Source: Nymphaea colorata
Taxonomy: Eukaryota > Streptophyta > Magnoliopsida > Nymphaeales > Nymphaeaceae
Direction: 5' to 3'
NCBI RefSeq assembly: GCF_008831285.2
Contig: NC_045151.1
Coordinates: 5,407,682 to 5,471,681, forward strand
DNA length: 64,000 bases
The notes under the pieces are model-generated. The model was not told the origin of the DNA. It did no database searches and worked only from the letters and a program-made list of their open reading frames with translations. A program made the position numbers and the translations under genes. Positions 20,620-33,688 of the stretch are shown in pieces. Position 1 is the stretch's first letter. Every line of letters begins with the position of its first letter.

Positions 20620-22130
20620 TCCTTTTCCTGTAGCCTTGGTTCTCTCGGCAACCTGTCTACAAAACTATTGTCTAAGGATTTTAATAATTCTACAAAAAAT
20701 TCAAATAATCTGATATCGTTTACCAGTCTTCTAATTTCCTTTTTTATCATCGAGTTTTCTAATTTAGCATTTAACCAATGTTAACCAATGTTTTACTTGT
20801 GTATTATCTTTTCTAACTATAAAATGCGTAAACACAATATATATTTCAAATTGTAACAAGGCATAATATAAGGATAATAATTCTTTCCTATTTATTTCCC
20901 ATTTAGTCTCGTTATCTTTAAAACTTCCTAACAGGTCTACATAGGTATTTTCTTTTATCATTTTCGTATCTATATTTTAAGACTGATCCATAACTATGTT
21001 CTGATGCATCTGATTCTACGATCCATATGAATTTTTTACTTTCATCTGGGAATTCTAATTTCGGTAAACTTTTACAAATTTTTTGTATGTGTTGTCTGTC
21101 TTTGTCATCCCAGTAATATTCTTTATCTTTCCTAATCTTTTCTTGTAAAGGTTTACAATATTTTGTCAATTTTGGTATGTATTCTCTAACTGGATTTACT
21201 AGCCAAGTAGTAATTGTATTTTCACTTTAGTGTCTAAGTTTTTGAATAAGGCTATCTTTTGTATTATATGAATCTGCATTTTAATTGCCGCTTTATCTAT
21301 TTATATTTTTAAAACTCAATTTGTTTTTTTGGAAATAACAACTTTATTTCTACTAATGGCTATTCCTGCCTTCTCTGCATATTGTATAAATTCTCGTAAT
21401 AGGTTATAATTATCTTCTTCAATGTATGTATATAGTAAAATATCATCTAATGTATATAACACTATTTCTTAACCCTTTAAATTTCTGATCCATAAATGTT
21501 TGGAATCTTCTAGGTGCATTTCTGTATCCAAAAGATAAAACATTTCATTCATAAAATCAATTTGGAACAATGAATGCTGTTAATGCTTTACTTCATTCTT
21601 CTAATTTTAAATGATAAAATCTGCTTTTACGATCGAATTTACTGAAATAATTTTATCCTGATATTTTTTTTAATTTAAGTATCTTGTTGGGTATGGGATA
21701 ATTATATGTTTTAGTTTTTGCATTCAGGTTTCTATAGCCTATGACCATTATAGTTTTCCTCCTTTTCTGTTCATTGTGCCCATTAACTGTGAAGGCTGGA
21801 CTGCTATGTTTTGAATTAGAGAGTCTAACGTAGCTTTCCTTAAGCAATTCTTGGATATGTTTACCAAATTCTTCTAAGTCATTTGGTATGTATTTTAGTG
21901 TAGGTTGTGTAACTATATTATTTCCATCTATTAATTTTATTTTTATGCTAGTCTAATGTTTTTCCCAAAATTGTAATGGTGTTTTGAATATAGTTTTTCT
22001 AGCTCTTTTTCTATATTTTGTAGTTCGTTAATGTCATACATATACAAAATGATTTCATTGATTCTTTTACTTGTCATTTTTTTATTTATCTTACTATCTC
22101 CTCTTATCTAGCTAGCTTCTTTTCTTTCAT
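20616..22130 (-). pseudogene. Reverse transcriptase-RNase H of endogenous caulimovirid
   Basis: Order on the minus strand: linker (22130-21900), RT fingers with SNSKHSSPAFTVNGHNEQKR and RKTIMVIGYRNLN (21847-21653), palm FSKFDRKSRFYHLKLEE (about 21650-21600), NAPRRFQTFMDQKF (about 21510-21470), catalytic LDD at 21442-21450 where YxDD is usual, connection (21169-21060), RNase H with ESDASEHSYGSVLKY near 21000, and NRKELLSLYYALLQFE near 20890. The end is near DNSFVDRLPREP, followed by TAA at 20616. Stops and shifts separate the blocks. The enzyme would copy pregenomic RNA to DNA; this copy cannot. It is the only RT of this family in the window. Confidence 0.85.
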
Positions 22131-22572
22131 CACTTCTGAGGTGGCCCCTTCCACTGATAGTTCCTTGTCAATGCAATAATGTATTATATGTTGTAGAGGA
22201 ATGCAAACATTTGTGCTATGACTAATAGCTCTATGAAACTTACATAAGTGGTCTGTATGCTTACCTTTCATTCTGGAGGATCTATGACCTTTAGAAGCTT
22301 GGAAAGATTCTGGGATCGCAACACCTTCAATAATTCCTCCTTTTATACTATTCAATGGGGATAAACTTTCTATCTCCCACTACCCCTGCATGTTTTTCTT
22401 CATCAACTCCAAACACTGAGGTCTTGTCAGCCCCTTGCCCTGATTCTTGTTCTTGGTCTGCCATGCCTATGGCTTGCAGACCATTGGTCTGAATGGTATC
22501 ATCTTTTGTAGCAAAGAGTGTATTCACTTGTGATTTGACTGGCTCCTTACTATCATCTCTCTTGTACTTCAT
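22131..22572 (-). pseudogene. Ty3/gypsy gag fragment (Tat/Ogre-like)
   Basis: Open in two adjoining frames: 22572-22348 (KYKRDDSKEPVKSQVNTLFA) and 22355-22131, containing CKFHRAISHSTNVCIPLQ. The latter matches the 'CxxHxxxxHxTxxCxxL' knuckle-like motif found in gag proteins of the Tat/Athila side of Ty3/gypsy. It is fused at about 22130 to the viral linker; the last residues of the second frame (KEKKLAR) are already viral. It lies downstream, in minus orientation, of the LTR-like block 22800-26300. Confidence 0.55.
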
Positions 22573-22799
22573 CTTGAGAAAGCCATTTTTAAAAGCTCTC
22601 TCAATTTGCTTTACCTTCTTGGTGAAATCATAACAAGTTTTTGTAAATACCCTAAAATTTTCACCCTGACCAAGTGACTATGTTAGCCCTCTACAAGAAG
22701 AATTTGAACTGAGCTTTTGTTTACGTGCAAAATTTCACAATCTTGCATATGCTCATTCATATGAAAGAAATTCAAAAGCTTACTTGTCTCCATATCTTT

Positions 22800-25700
22800 T
22801 GCAAGAAGTCATGAGAGATAGGAGTTGACCTATCATTATGAGATCTGACTATTCCTAGCGGCTTTACCAATGGTAATCAGATTAAGGACTAGACCAAATA
22901 TTCCAAATTCTAAGTTTAGATTGTCGTCCATATCTTAAATGCTGAAATGTGTCCTAACTTTGAAAAGATTGAAATTTTGAAAAAATCTAAGTGGATCTTC
23001 AAAAATTGGAGTGCATGAACTGAAAAGCTTTTAGAACCCAGGGACAGTTCATGATCCACATCATCATCGATCCATGCAAGGGTCGTAGATATAATAAGGA
23101 TGCATGCAAACTAGGTGTAGACACAGTTGATATCAAGCATCTAGGATCCAAGAGATGTGGACCTAAAGGGGTCTATGATTTGAAATCCAAATTATTGAGA
23201 TTTGAATTCAAGATTTGATTCAAGTGAGATCCAAATCTACACTTTATGATCCAATTGAAGATCCAAGTATAAATGTTTGAAATTAAGGTCTTGGATCCAA
23301 GTTTGACTAAGGTTGGATCCAAGTTCATAAGCCAATTTGAGATCTAAATCCTAGTTCAAAGTTACTACCTGAGTGCATTTCAGAAATCCAAACTTATGAA
23401 TTCTTGATTCAAATGAAGTAGATATAAGATCCAAAGTTCAAATTAAGATTTAATTCTATGAGGTCTGAAATCCAAAGTTCTAGATATAATATCCAATATT
23501 CAAGTAAAAATCAGAGTCTCTATAAGATATGAAATAGGGGTTCAAATGGGTTATGATCTATAGCTGAAGCTCCCAAACGTGATATCCAAATATAATCAAA
23601 ATTTGAATTTTGAATTCCAAGATCTATATCACCAACTGTTTGATTTGTAATGCTTTGGTTTGGATCTATTCTAGGTTCACACAACCTATCTAGATTCAAA
23701 TTAAAACATGGATAAACCTAACCATGGTTAACATGGGTTAGGGATAGGTTTTGTGATAGTGGGACCAATTTCATGTCCGAGTCGAGGCATTGAGTGTGCC
23801 TAGTGGGTTTTAGGTATGTTAATCTTATGGTTTAGATTTCAATCATGTCTAAACATAGGGTTGTAGATGTGCAATTCAAAACTATGTTTTTGAAAAAGTC
23901 AGTTTGGACCAAATGTATGCAAGGACTATTGTCACATACATGTGGTTGTTAAACCTAACCTAATTCTCACGTGAACCTAATTCGAACTACAAAAGTTGAA
24001 ATTGAATGCATATGTAAAGCAAAAGCAAACTATATGAATGCATATAAATCATTACAAAACAAAACATAGTACATATGATTATAATATGCATGCTTTTGAA
24101 AACTGAGTCCACTGGGGCTGGCTAGATCATGGATACACATGTAAGCACTATTATCATGAGTCATGTATGAGTTAGTTCGATTTTCTTAATGAATTTGAAT
24201 GCAAATTTGAACTCAAATGGAGTACCAAAAGATTAGGAGTAAAAAACAATGAACACGTAATTGAGATAAAATGCAAAAGAACATAATTTAATACATTAAA
24301 CCATGATTTGCAAGCTTGACTACCATTAAAGTAGGGTTAAGACACGTCAAAGGAACTTAGAGAAGTCTAACTATGTTTAAAATACGAGAAAAACAATATC
24401 ACAATATCATATGATAAAATCAGATTGGACCTACGCTATGAAAATTTGTCTATCTGAAAAACTTGACAACTTGACTCGGTGGCTTTGATGGGTTCAAAAA
24501 CTGAGTTAACCGTGTTAGATTGTTACAAAATTTTGTAAAAAAGACTCTCCATACGTGGGACAATGAACTCCAAGTTATAAAATTGAAATACCTTTTTGGA
24601 TTGGACATATACATGACAAAAAATCTACGACATAATCTAAAAATTGTAAAAAATAGAACCAACAAAACAAATAAAGTATCCACATTTGGTCCAACTAAAA
24701 CCACGCCAAATCAACTTGGATTCATATGATAATTAATATGTAGACTCTTTGCATTTACAAAGAATCACAACAATTTATAAAATCGGAACACCAATGAAAA
24801 AGTTATTGTCCAAAAAATTATAGTGGAAATCTAAAACGCACAAAAATTGCCTAAAAAGGACTCAAGCATGTAAATTCATGATGGGATTCAATCAGCTTAG
24901 AAACATCCTTTTGGACTGAAAATCGAGAAAAAAAATTTTGGGATGACAGGAATCAATAAGGATTGAAAATTTCAAAAATGGTTGAACAAAGAGGGAGAAA
25001 CGACATCACGAAGTTGACAAAAAATACAATTCTGTAGAAAACAGTTTTGACTAAATCACTTAATTGACTAGTCAAATCAACTTGTAATTGGCTGAATTTG
25101 GTGAGGAGACACTAACCGTACAGATAGTTCATAACATTTACAGAATGCAAATCATCAGAGTTCTCCAATGTGTTATGGAGTTCACAAGTTAACAATTTTC
25201 AGGATCCAATTTCTATAGTTTGCAAGTTGTAGAAAATAGACTTTGGAAAAAAAACCAAATATATGACCAAATGGGATTAAAATTTGATGAAATTTGGGGA
25301 AGATAAATTAGACATCTAGAGAAAACAAATTGGTTTTTACAGATCATCAATACAATCTCTAGAGAAAGATATAGCCTTCTAAAGTCAAGCCGAATTCTAG
25401 ATTTTCTATAGATCCGATTTAAATTTGAACATAAAAATTACATCTCTAAAACACATAAAAACCCCAAGTGTAGTGACATAAAAGCTTGTGAACCATTGAC
25501 TCAAACATGTTTAAACCTAAAAAAAAGTCAAGATAGAAAACACGAGCATACATGCGACCTTGGGGCTTAGATTGAGATCAAAGGCATCGAGAGAGTTCAT
25601 GGGATGTCCCCACCCCTACGACTTCTATTTATAGAGAATAGGACAGTTCCAGGTAAGATGGAGTCCCTAGGATTTTGACAAGTGCCAAAATCCTAAAGTT

Positions 25701-26300
25701 AGAATTGTGATATCAATATTATAAAAGGCTAGATGGGGTGACATGTATCATCCATCTAAAAGGTTAGTTGGCTGACACGTGTTACCACCAGATTAATTTG
25801 GATCTAAATTATGGTTTTAGATTACAATATGGACTTTGGAGAGATCTAAAGAAGAATTGAAATCTAGGACTTGAATCAAAAGTCTAGTATAGATCTGAAA
25901 TTAAGATCTAGATCTAAATCAATCCACATTACATATCTGAGTTCTAATATGGTGACTTGAATCAAGGATCTAAGGTCTAGGTGCCTAAGCTAGGCTAAAT
26001 GTGAGTCTTGTGGCCTTAGACTCAATGTTCAGGAGGTCAACCTGGGCTTGATATGGGTCTGGACTCAGCTGGATGTAGGTCAAATTAGGTTAAGGTCAAA
26101 ATTGGGTTCAATTCTTGTCAAACAAGTTTAGCTAGGTTCGAACCTGATTGAGTTCAATTTTAAGTAAGCATAGACTTTGCATGAGCCATATTGGGCTCAG
26201 GTCTAGCACAAGAATACCCTAAGCCCGATCCATGTTACTCAATACTTAGGTTTTTACAAAAATAATGCATGTATGAACAAATGACAAGTTTGCCTTTAGC
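22800..26300 (-). mobile_element. Diverged LTR-like block D
   Basis: Non-coding DNA sharing scattered motifs with blocks B and C in the same orientation: the 'GACTATTCCTAGCGGCTTTACC' type end near 22850, 'AAAAATCTAAGTGGATC' near 22985, and an 'ACTGAGTCCACTGG...CATGT' region near 24105. On the minus strand a TATAAATA box lies at 25626-25633, as expected for the LTR promoter. The gag fragment lies downstream. Neither TG..CA boundary nor a primer site was found, so limits are approximate. Confidence 0.4.
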
Positions 26301-27779
26301 ACAAAACAGAGCTCAGCAAGCCTAGTTAGCCAATTTGACTACACTAGGGTGAAAACTATATTCAGTTTAAGAGCGTGCCATAGTTTACTAACAAATTCTT
26401 CCATTTACCCTTGAAAAATCCCATTTTGCAAAATTGACCAAACTATAATTAAACAAGCAAATGAAAATGTGAAGGAAAAAACAAGAAATGGAGATTTTGT
26501 GATTGTTTGTAGGAACTAAATACACCGATACTCTCCCTACCTGACACTGAATCCATCTATGCACCCAAATTGAAAATTGACATTCTAAATCTCTAAAAAA
26601 TTAGTTCAGAAGAAACTAGTAACAATGTCGAGATAGACACTACAAGAGTAACTAAAAAAATATAATGGCACTCAATGTAAGATATAATTGTTTGAATTTA
26701 AGGCACAACTTGTTAAATCAGGTACTAAAGAATATAATCCCAACTCAATTCGAGCTAACTCACTTGAATTTGGCAAAAATGGTGGTCAAAAACGTGAAAA
26801 TTGAGAAAATTAGGGACCATTTCCTAGAAATGGTTGCTGAAACACTTAAATTCATGCTTGAAAACTATAAATGGAACTAGAAATACTTTGCTGATAATGA
26901 GAAATCATATCGGGAGTCTGATCCGATCTACAGGTGTTCAGCTAACAAGGAATGATAGAAATCGGGAAATAGGTCATTTTTATACCATTTCTAACCAAAT
27001 GTAAGTAAAATTGTTTTGAGGATTCTTAGTGACTTGTAGTGATTGGAACAATTCTAATTGAACTTGAGTAAAATAATTCTCATGATTTTATAGATGTTCT
27101 ATGAAATTAAAGAAAATGGGACAAAATGGGGTGAGAAGGGGCAAAATGGTTATTTTTAGGTGTGATGATCTGGATGAGCGGGGTCCTGATGTCAGATACA
27201 TTGCGTATATGATTTACTCTGTATAGTTCATAACCCCTACATTTGAAATCCTTTTCAAAAGTCAATTTAAAATCCCTTTTTATGAGGGGTAAAATAAGTC
27301 ATCTTGACATGTGAAAAAATTGGAGTGGCTACAGTTTCAAAAGGATTTCCATTATAGGAGCCGACCATAGAAAGCTCACAATTAACCCACCTTATTTAGA
27401 CACTTGATACCTAGACCAGGATCATATATGATATTGTTAGCATGTCAAGTGACCATTTTGCCTTTGAATGTTAGAAAACCTTAGAAACCTTGATAATGAT
27501 TTATAACAAACTCAAATATGATAATCATAGCTTTGTAAATCTCTAGGAGTAGGTAGAGTCAGCTCACGAGCCTTTTTGAACAACTCGAGTCAGTTCACCC
27601 CAGCTCAAGCCAGCTCACTAGAACCTAAAACTACATTTTTTAGTTCAATCTGATTTCCTTAAGTCCAACCAAGATCAAGACAAGTCTACCTTAGTATAAA
27701 AAAAAAGTATTATTTCACTTTGAGTTATCAAGCTCAAATTTTAGTCTTAGACTAACTTGTACATTTTAATGGATCTTTC
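26301..27779. other. Non-coding, probably retrotransposon-derived
   Basis: No ORF with a recognisable domain. It may be the outer part of block D or interior of another element. Confidence 0.3.
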
Positions 27780-28230
27780 TCCCAACTGTTAAGCTCAATT
27801 TGAGCTTTGGGATCAATAGATGGAATGAGTTGAAATGAAGCTAGGATCATACTTACTATATATAAATCCATCTCCCCATAATTCACTTTGAGTTCATTCA
27901 TCCTTGTTTGGGCTCAATTCAATTCCAAAGGTCCTAGAGACCACATCATTCTTACTTTTCAGGTTGTGAGCTGAATTTGATGTTTCATGTCATATGTAAA
28001 TCTATCTTCCTGTAGTTTGGTTTGAGTTCATTCATCCCTATTTGTGTTCAATTCATTTATGAGGGTCTCGAAGTCCACTCTATCTCTATCTTTCAAGGTA
28101 TGAGCTAAATTTGAGCTCAACGACCATGTTTATCATGTATAAATCTATCTTCCCTTAATTCAATAGTTTATTTATCCTAGTTTGAATTCAATTTATTTAT
28201 CAAGGTTTTGGAATTCATTCCTAGTACTTA
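27780..28230 (+). repeat. Tandem repeat in LTR U3, about 130-145 bp unit
   Basis: The start 'AAATCTATCTTCC' recurs near 27864 (variant), 27997 and 28140, each followed by 'GAGTTCATTCATCC' and 'CAATTCA' segments. The same unit appears once at the corresponding end of blocks B (near 33660) and C (near 47840). Confidence 0.55.
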
Positions 28231-30690
28231 CTATACTCTATAATCATTGTCAATCTCATTTCAGCCAAATCAAACAAAAAAATTTTCCATCTTTCAGCAT
28301 ATGCTTGTCATTGAGTGGCTGATTTAAGCATCCCTAGCTGCATAAGTGAAAATTTCAATCATAACCTATTTTTTCAAACCCTCCCAGTTTTTCTCTTTAT
28401 AATTTGGGATTTTGAGTTGTGTCTGATTACAAAAATTGATTTTTAGAACAATCTAAGGGAAAATTTTCAATAAAATTTTAACCAAAGTTGATCTGGAAGT
28501 AGGACTACTGGATGGTTTAGCCAGATCGACCAAACCTACCTAGAGCTATAGAAACATATACCACGGAAAAGTGGTCACTTCTTTTTGAGATATTCTTCTA
28601 CCCAAAAATAGAACATATGCCACATATACTTTAGTTTATGATTTTCTTTAGTTCTTAGAACATTAAGCCAAGTCAAATCTACGATTTATGCTTATTTGAG
28701 TCCAAAACTGCACCAAGTGTAAAACAATAATGTTCAATCAGATTTTCCCACCTAAACTTGGGTTGTATTTTAATATTTATTGAGCTTCAACTTGAACCAA
28801 ATTCGTTATTTGAACCTATTTCGAACCAAGATCACATCTAGGATAAAACAATCATTTTCCTTTGATCCATATTTTCCACCTAAACTTAAATTATATGTCA
28901 CATATACCTAAATTTATCAACTTTATCATTTTCAGATCTCCAGTGCTCCAGCTTGAAATCCTCTTTTCATTTCAAATACATAACAAAGGTAACCTCTTAC
29001 CTATGCCCAAGGGCAAAACAATCATTTCATCTTCAATAATGTCACTGTGCACTTAGGTTATATGTCATATACTTAAGTTTATAATATTTGGAGCATCAAT
29101 TATAATTTCGTTATCAACTTTTTTAGATCCAAGAACTATTGTCATCCACATCTCTTCTCTAGTATTTTGATCCAAATCTCTTATCACATCCAAGATCCAT
29201 TTTATAGAACTTTCTCTATATTTAGGTCTTGATCTGAATGTTAGATCTATATCCATATCTGTTTTGTAGGATTTTCTTTGGATTCAGATCATGAAATGAA
29301 TCTTAGAATCATGTACCAATCCAAAGTCCAAATGCATAAATATACATATATGAAAAAAATGTCAGTGCTTGATTTGTTCAATATGCTAGAAGTTGATCTA
29401 TGCAGATGCTCATGACTTGTGTGCAGAATTCTGCACTAAGTATAATGGTTCAAATAGAATCAAAATCACTGTTCATGTGACTCATATTCAAGAACTTGTA
29501 TAATATAATGTTTTTGTAATTCAACTAGTGATTTGCCACATGAGAGAGATCCACCCGAAGGCCAAAATCCTGTATATAAAGTTGGAGAGAAATCTTTCTC
29601 CCTTGGCCGCTATAAATACCCCTTGAGAGTGCGGTTTTTTATCACAAAAATTGCAAGGCAAGCTTGCACAAAAGTGGGGAATTTCCAACAAATGCTTAAA
29701 AAGCTATATGTTCTTGGTGAACAAATAAAAATTTCTTTTTAGTCACAGAGTTTGAGTCAAGAGCTTGGTTTGGGTCGCACTAGTGGACAACCAAGCCCAC
29801 TGACAAAGGCTCAAAAAGACCTAGTTGGGGTTGTGGCTAGGCTCAGAAACAGGTCTATAAACTAAGGTAATTTTCTTTTCATTTCTTCTTTTCTTTCTTA
29901 TTTACATTTAATTTTCTTTTCATTTCTTCTTTTCTTTCTTATTTACATTTTAGTTATTTTCTTTTATAGTTTTCTTAGAAGCATGTTTACATTTTTCTTT
30001 TACTGCTTGCATGTTTAGTTTAGTTTATTTTTGCTTTAGTTCCTAGGTTATTTTAATTTCCTTAAGCATGTAGGGTAGTTTAATTTAGGACTTCCTATTT
30101 TCATAGTTAGATTTAATTTTCAATGTCAATTTGGACAGGGCATGGCATAGGTAACCCACTCTATCCTTTTCTCTATTTCATTCCAACATTTAAATCTAAC
30201 TTTATAACCCTTGCTTTAGTATATTCAATCATATAACTTATTTTTTGCTTAATACTAGTATGATTAAGATCATGCATATACATTAAATTTTAAAGACACA
30301 CTTATATATATGGCCCATGTAGAAACTAGGTCTGACTAACTAGAAACATGCCTAATACATTAGTCCTAGCATGTGAACACCTCTCTCAGCCTAGTCTTTG
30401 GTTGACCCCCTTCATAATCATAGTTTTTTAAATGCACATTTTCAAAATCAAAACCCTTTTCTTAATCATGTTTTCAAAAATCCTATGTCATGTACAATTA
30501 AGATCTCATCTTAGGCCTAAGTCTAACCCAAAAAAACCCTAGAACCCACAACCAATGAACGGATACCTTAGAACTAGGTTCTTAGCCGAACCATTTGAAC
30601 CCACTTCAATACTTAACTAAGACTGGGTATTGAAGATTTCAAGATTAAAATCCAAGCAAGTAAAAGCTTAAATAGTAGTTAGGTTTTGTG
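28130..30690 (+). mobile_element. LTR-like block A (plus orientation)
   Basis: Matches, with moderate divergence, the reverse complement of 31990-33690 and of 45480-47850. It has a TATAAATA box at 29611-29618 followed by the conserved stretch 'GTCAAGAGCTTGG...CACTAGTGGA' (29757-29785), which is also present in block C. Internal tandem units lie at 28710-29060. Similarity stops near 30690. Termini are not defined. It is the left arm of a large inverted repeat. Confidence 0.5.
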
Positions 30691-30849
30691 ATGTGCATGA
30701 AGAATTGGATCTTGGATTGAATTAAATCGATCAAACTTCCTAAATTTCTTCACTAATTTAGCCACAAAATGTTAGCAATGTGTTAACATTCAAAAATTTT
30801 TACTAGCTTTGCATATAGACCATTTGTAGATGAGAAAATATATTACCTA

Positions 30850-33688
30850 TACTGCCTCTGTATCCATGTATGGAAATTTGAAAGATGGACCTGTCTTGTC
30901 GGTACAAGGCCTGACTGTTTCTAGTGCCTTTACAAGGGCTACACAGACTACACAGACCAAGGACTAACTTTTATGGCCTAAGATCTATGACCTGAGTGTC
31001 ATCCAATGCCTAAATGAACAACAGCAAATGCACCCTAGGTTTTGAAAGGATATGATTTTGAAAATCTAAGTGGATCATCATAGATTCAAGAATTTGAATA
31101 AGAGAGCTCTAAGAGAAATATAGTTCAATTCTATACTAATAATTGATCCATGCAAAAAAGATCCCAAATCTCTATCATGCATGCAAGCTAGATCACTAGG
31201 GTTTGGTATGTGTGACATGGACTTCCTAAAGGAGATGATTTGAATCCAAATTCGAATAAGATTGAAATCTACATAAAACTCATAATTTGATCCAAAACCA
31301 CAATTTAAGTTAGTGGTTTAGGTCTAAGTTCAAATTCAAGGAATGGGTACAAAAGGATCCAAATTTTATGACCCAAAATCCATTATCCAATATTTGAGTT
31401 CAAAGTTCAAGAAATCTGACATCCAAACTTCATGATTTGATATTTGATATTTGCGATTTAATCCAAGATCTAATGGAATTCCATGTTCAAAATCCAATAA
31501 TTAAGGTCTACTTAACATAGTTTGGATCCAGCTTTGACATCATCTAGATCCTAATCATTCCATGAGTTTAATCATGATTACATCTATGTTAATTCATTTG
31601 AATGATTATAATCATAAGTTTGTATTGATACAAATGAGATTTAAATCATTCATTTGCTCAATTATAATTCATTAAATGAGATTAACTTCTAATTACAAAT
31701 ACAGAGATTCATTTAAATGACTGTAATTACAAGTTCGTATAAATACAAATGGGATATCTCTTATATCTAAGGTTTGACATCTAAAACTCAGGTCTTTGAT
31801 CCAGGTTCTATATTGAGATCTGAGATCCAATTTAGAAAGTTTAATCCAGTTAATTTGAATCCAAGATTCAATTCCTTAGACACACCACATGTTGGTCAAA
31901 CCAAACTAAGGTTTAAGGGTTTTAATGTTGAAGTCTTCAATATCCAATCTTGGTTAAGTATAGAAGTGGGATCAAAGAGGTTGGTCAAGGATCTAGTTCT
32001 AGAATATATGTTCATTGGTTGCCAATTTTAAGGTTAGTCTGTGCTAGACCCTAGAAGACTAACTTAGGTCACCTAAGATGGATCTTAATTATACATGATG
32101 TATGATTTTTGAAACCATATTTAAGAAATGGATTTTGGTTTTGAAATTATACGGTTCAAACTCTATGATTCTGAAAATTAGCTCAAGCAGAGACTAGGCT
32201 AAGCCAGGTGTTCACATGCTAGGACTAGTGACATAGTTCATATTATTGGTTAGCAAGACCCAGTTTCTACGTGTCATATACTAAGTGCAACTTGAAAATT
32301 TAATGCATATGCATGATCCTAAGCATACTAATATTAAGCAAAAATAATAAACTATATGATTGAATATACTAAGGCTAAGATAACAATTAGGAATTTAAAT
32401 TATGAAATGAAATAACTAAAAGGGATAGACTGGGTTACCTGCTCCACATTCCTAGCCAAGATGAAACTGAAAATTAAATCTAACTAGAATGCAAAAAATA
32501 GTTAAACTAAAGCTTGTTTCAAGAAAAATTTAAACTAGCCTGGGCACATGAAGGAAATTAATCTATCCTAGACATGCCTAGCAAATTTAAACTAACCTAG
32601 GGACTAAAGTACAAATAAACTAAACTAAGCATGTACAACAGAAATAGAAAAACCTAAACATGCCTCTAAGAAAACTAGAAAAGAACTAAAAGATAAATAA
32701 GAAAGAAAAGAAGAAAGGGAAAGAAAAGTACATTTATGTATATAGATCTTGGATTGGGACATGGATATGAGTTTCAGATCAGGATCTGAATCTAGAGAAA
32801 GTTCTAGAAAAACAGATTTAGACATGTTTTGAGAATCAAATCAAGGTCTAATTCTAGAGGAAGTTCTAGAAAATGGATCTTGATTTTGTTAGAGGAATTA
32901 GTTCAAATTTCTAGAAAAGAAATCTGGAGACAACAGTCCATGAATCCAAAAATATTGATGGATAGGCTATAATCGAATCTCCAAGGATCCAAAATATGGT
33001 GAACTTAGGTACATATAGCACATAACATAAGTGTAGAAGATTATTATTGAAAATGAAATAGTTGTTTTGCCCCAGGTATGGGTAAGGGTTTCTAAAGGAA
33101 ATGAATATATGCCTTTGGATCTAAATAAGCACAAAAAATCATGCATTGGACTTGATTTGAAATTTTGGAGACCAAAGAGAGCAATAAACTTAGTTGTAAG
33201 TAACATATAACCCAAGTTTATGCAAAAAAATGTGATTTGAAATGGAAATGATTTTTTTAGCCTTGGTATGCATTTCCATAGCTTGGGTGAGTGGTTGATC
33301 TGACCAGACCATCTGGTGGGCATACTTCTAGGTTGGATTTGGTTAAAATTCCAACTAAAAAATTCATCCCAGATTGTTCTAGAAATCAATTTTTTTCTAA
33401 TTGGAGCTCAAAATGGCAAATTATAATGAGAAATTAGAGATGCCTTAAAAAATACGTTGAAGATTTCATTGGTAGAGATGGGGGTGCTTAGATCAACCAC
33501 TTATTGCTAAGAATATGTGAAACACCAGAAAACTTTATTCCCATTTGGCTGAAATGAGCTCAACATGATTATAGAGTGTAGTAGGTGCTAGGAAGGAGTT
33601 ACAAAAACCTTGGGAATGAATTTGAACAAACATTGATGAATAAACTCAAACCGAATTAAGGGAAGGTATAACAAGTATATTTTTGGAA
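30850..33688 (-). mobile_element. LTR-like block B (minus orientation)
   Basis: Collinear with block C (45480-47250) from 30880 to 32720 and the reverse of block A from 31990 to 33688. The promoter-proximal part equivalent to 29340-29870 is deleted near 32740. Its outer end stops abruptly at 33688, where it joins the LTR-like block at 33689. A two-unit relative of the 10.4-kb tandem repeat is embedded at about 31560-31760. Confidence 0.5.

Larger units (their letters stand above)
10870..22130. mobile_element. Rearranged endogenous caulimovirid (pararetrovirus) cluster
   Basis: Four main segments are visible. Segment A, 14430 to 10870 on the minus strand: P6-like ORF, last ORF, intergenic region, primer site, leader, ORF1 and the front of the coat protein. 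Segment B, 14431 to 18020 on the plus strand: coat protein, movement protein, protease, then a deletion directly into the last ORF. Segment C, 22130 to 18906 on the minus strand: RT/RNase H, P6-like ORF, last ORF, intergenic region. Segment D, 18905 to 18021 on the minus strand: coat zinc knuckle and movement protein. Junctions at about 14430 and 18020 are head-to-head or tail-to-tail. Every gene is broken by stops, shifts, deletions or inversion. No integrase is present, as expected for this family, whose endogenous copies enter by illegitimate recombination. Confidence 0.85.

Noticed and set aside
10870-22130. Intact, potentially active viral genome
   Set aside because: No gene in any copy is uninterrupted across its domains; the protease active site is lost, and RT is present once with several stops and shifts.
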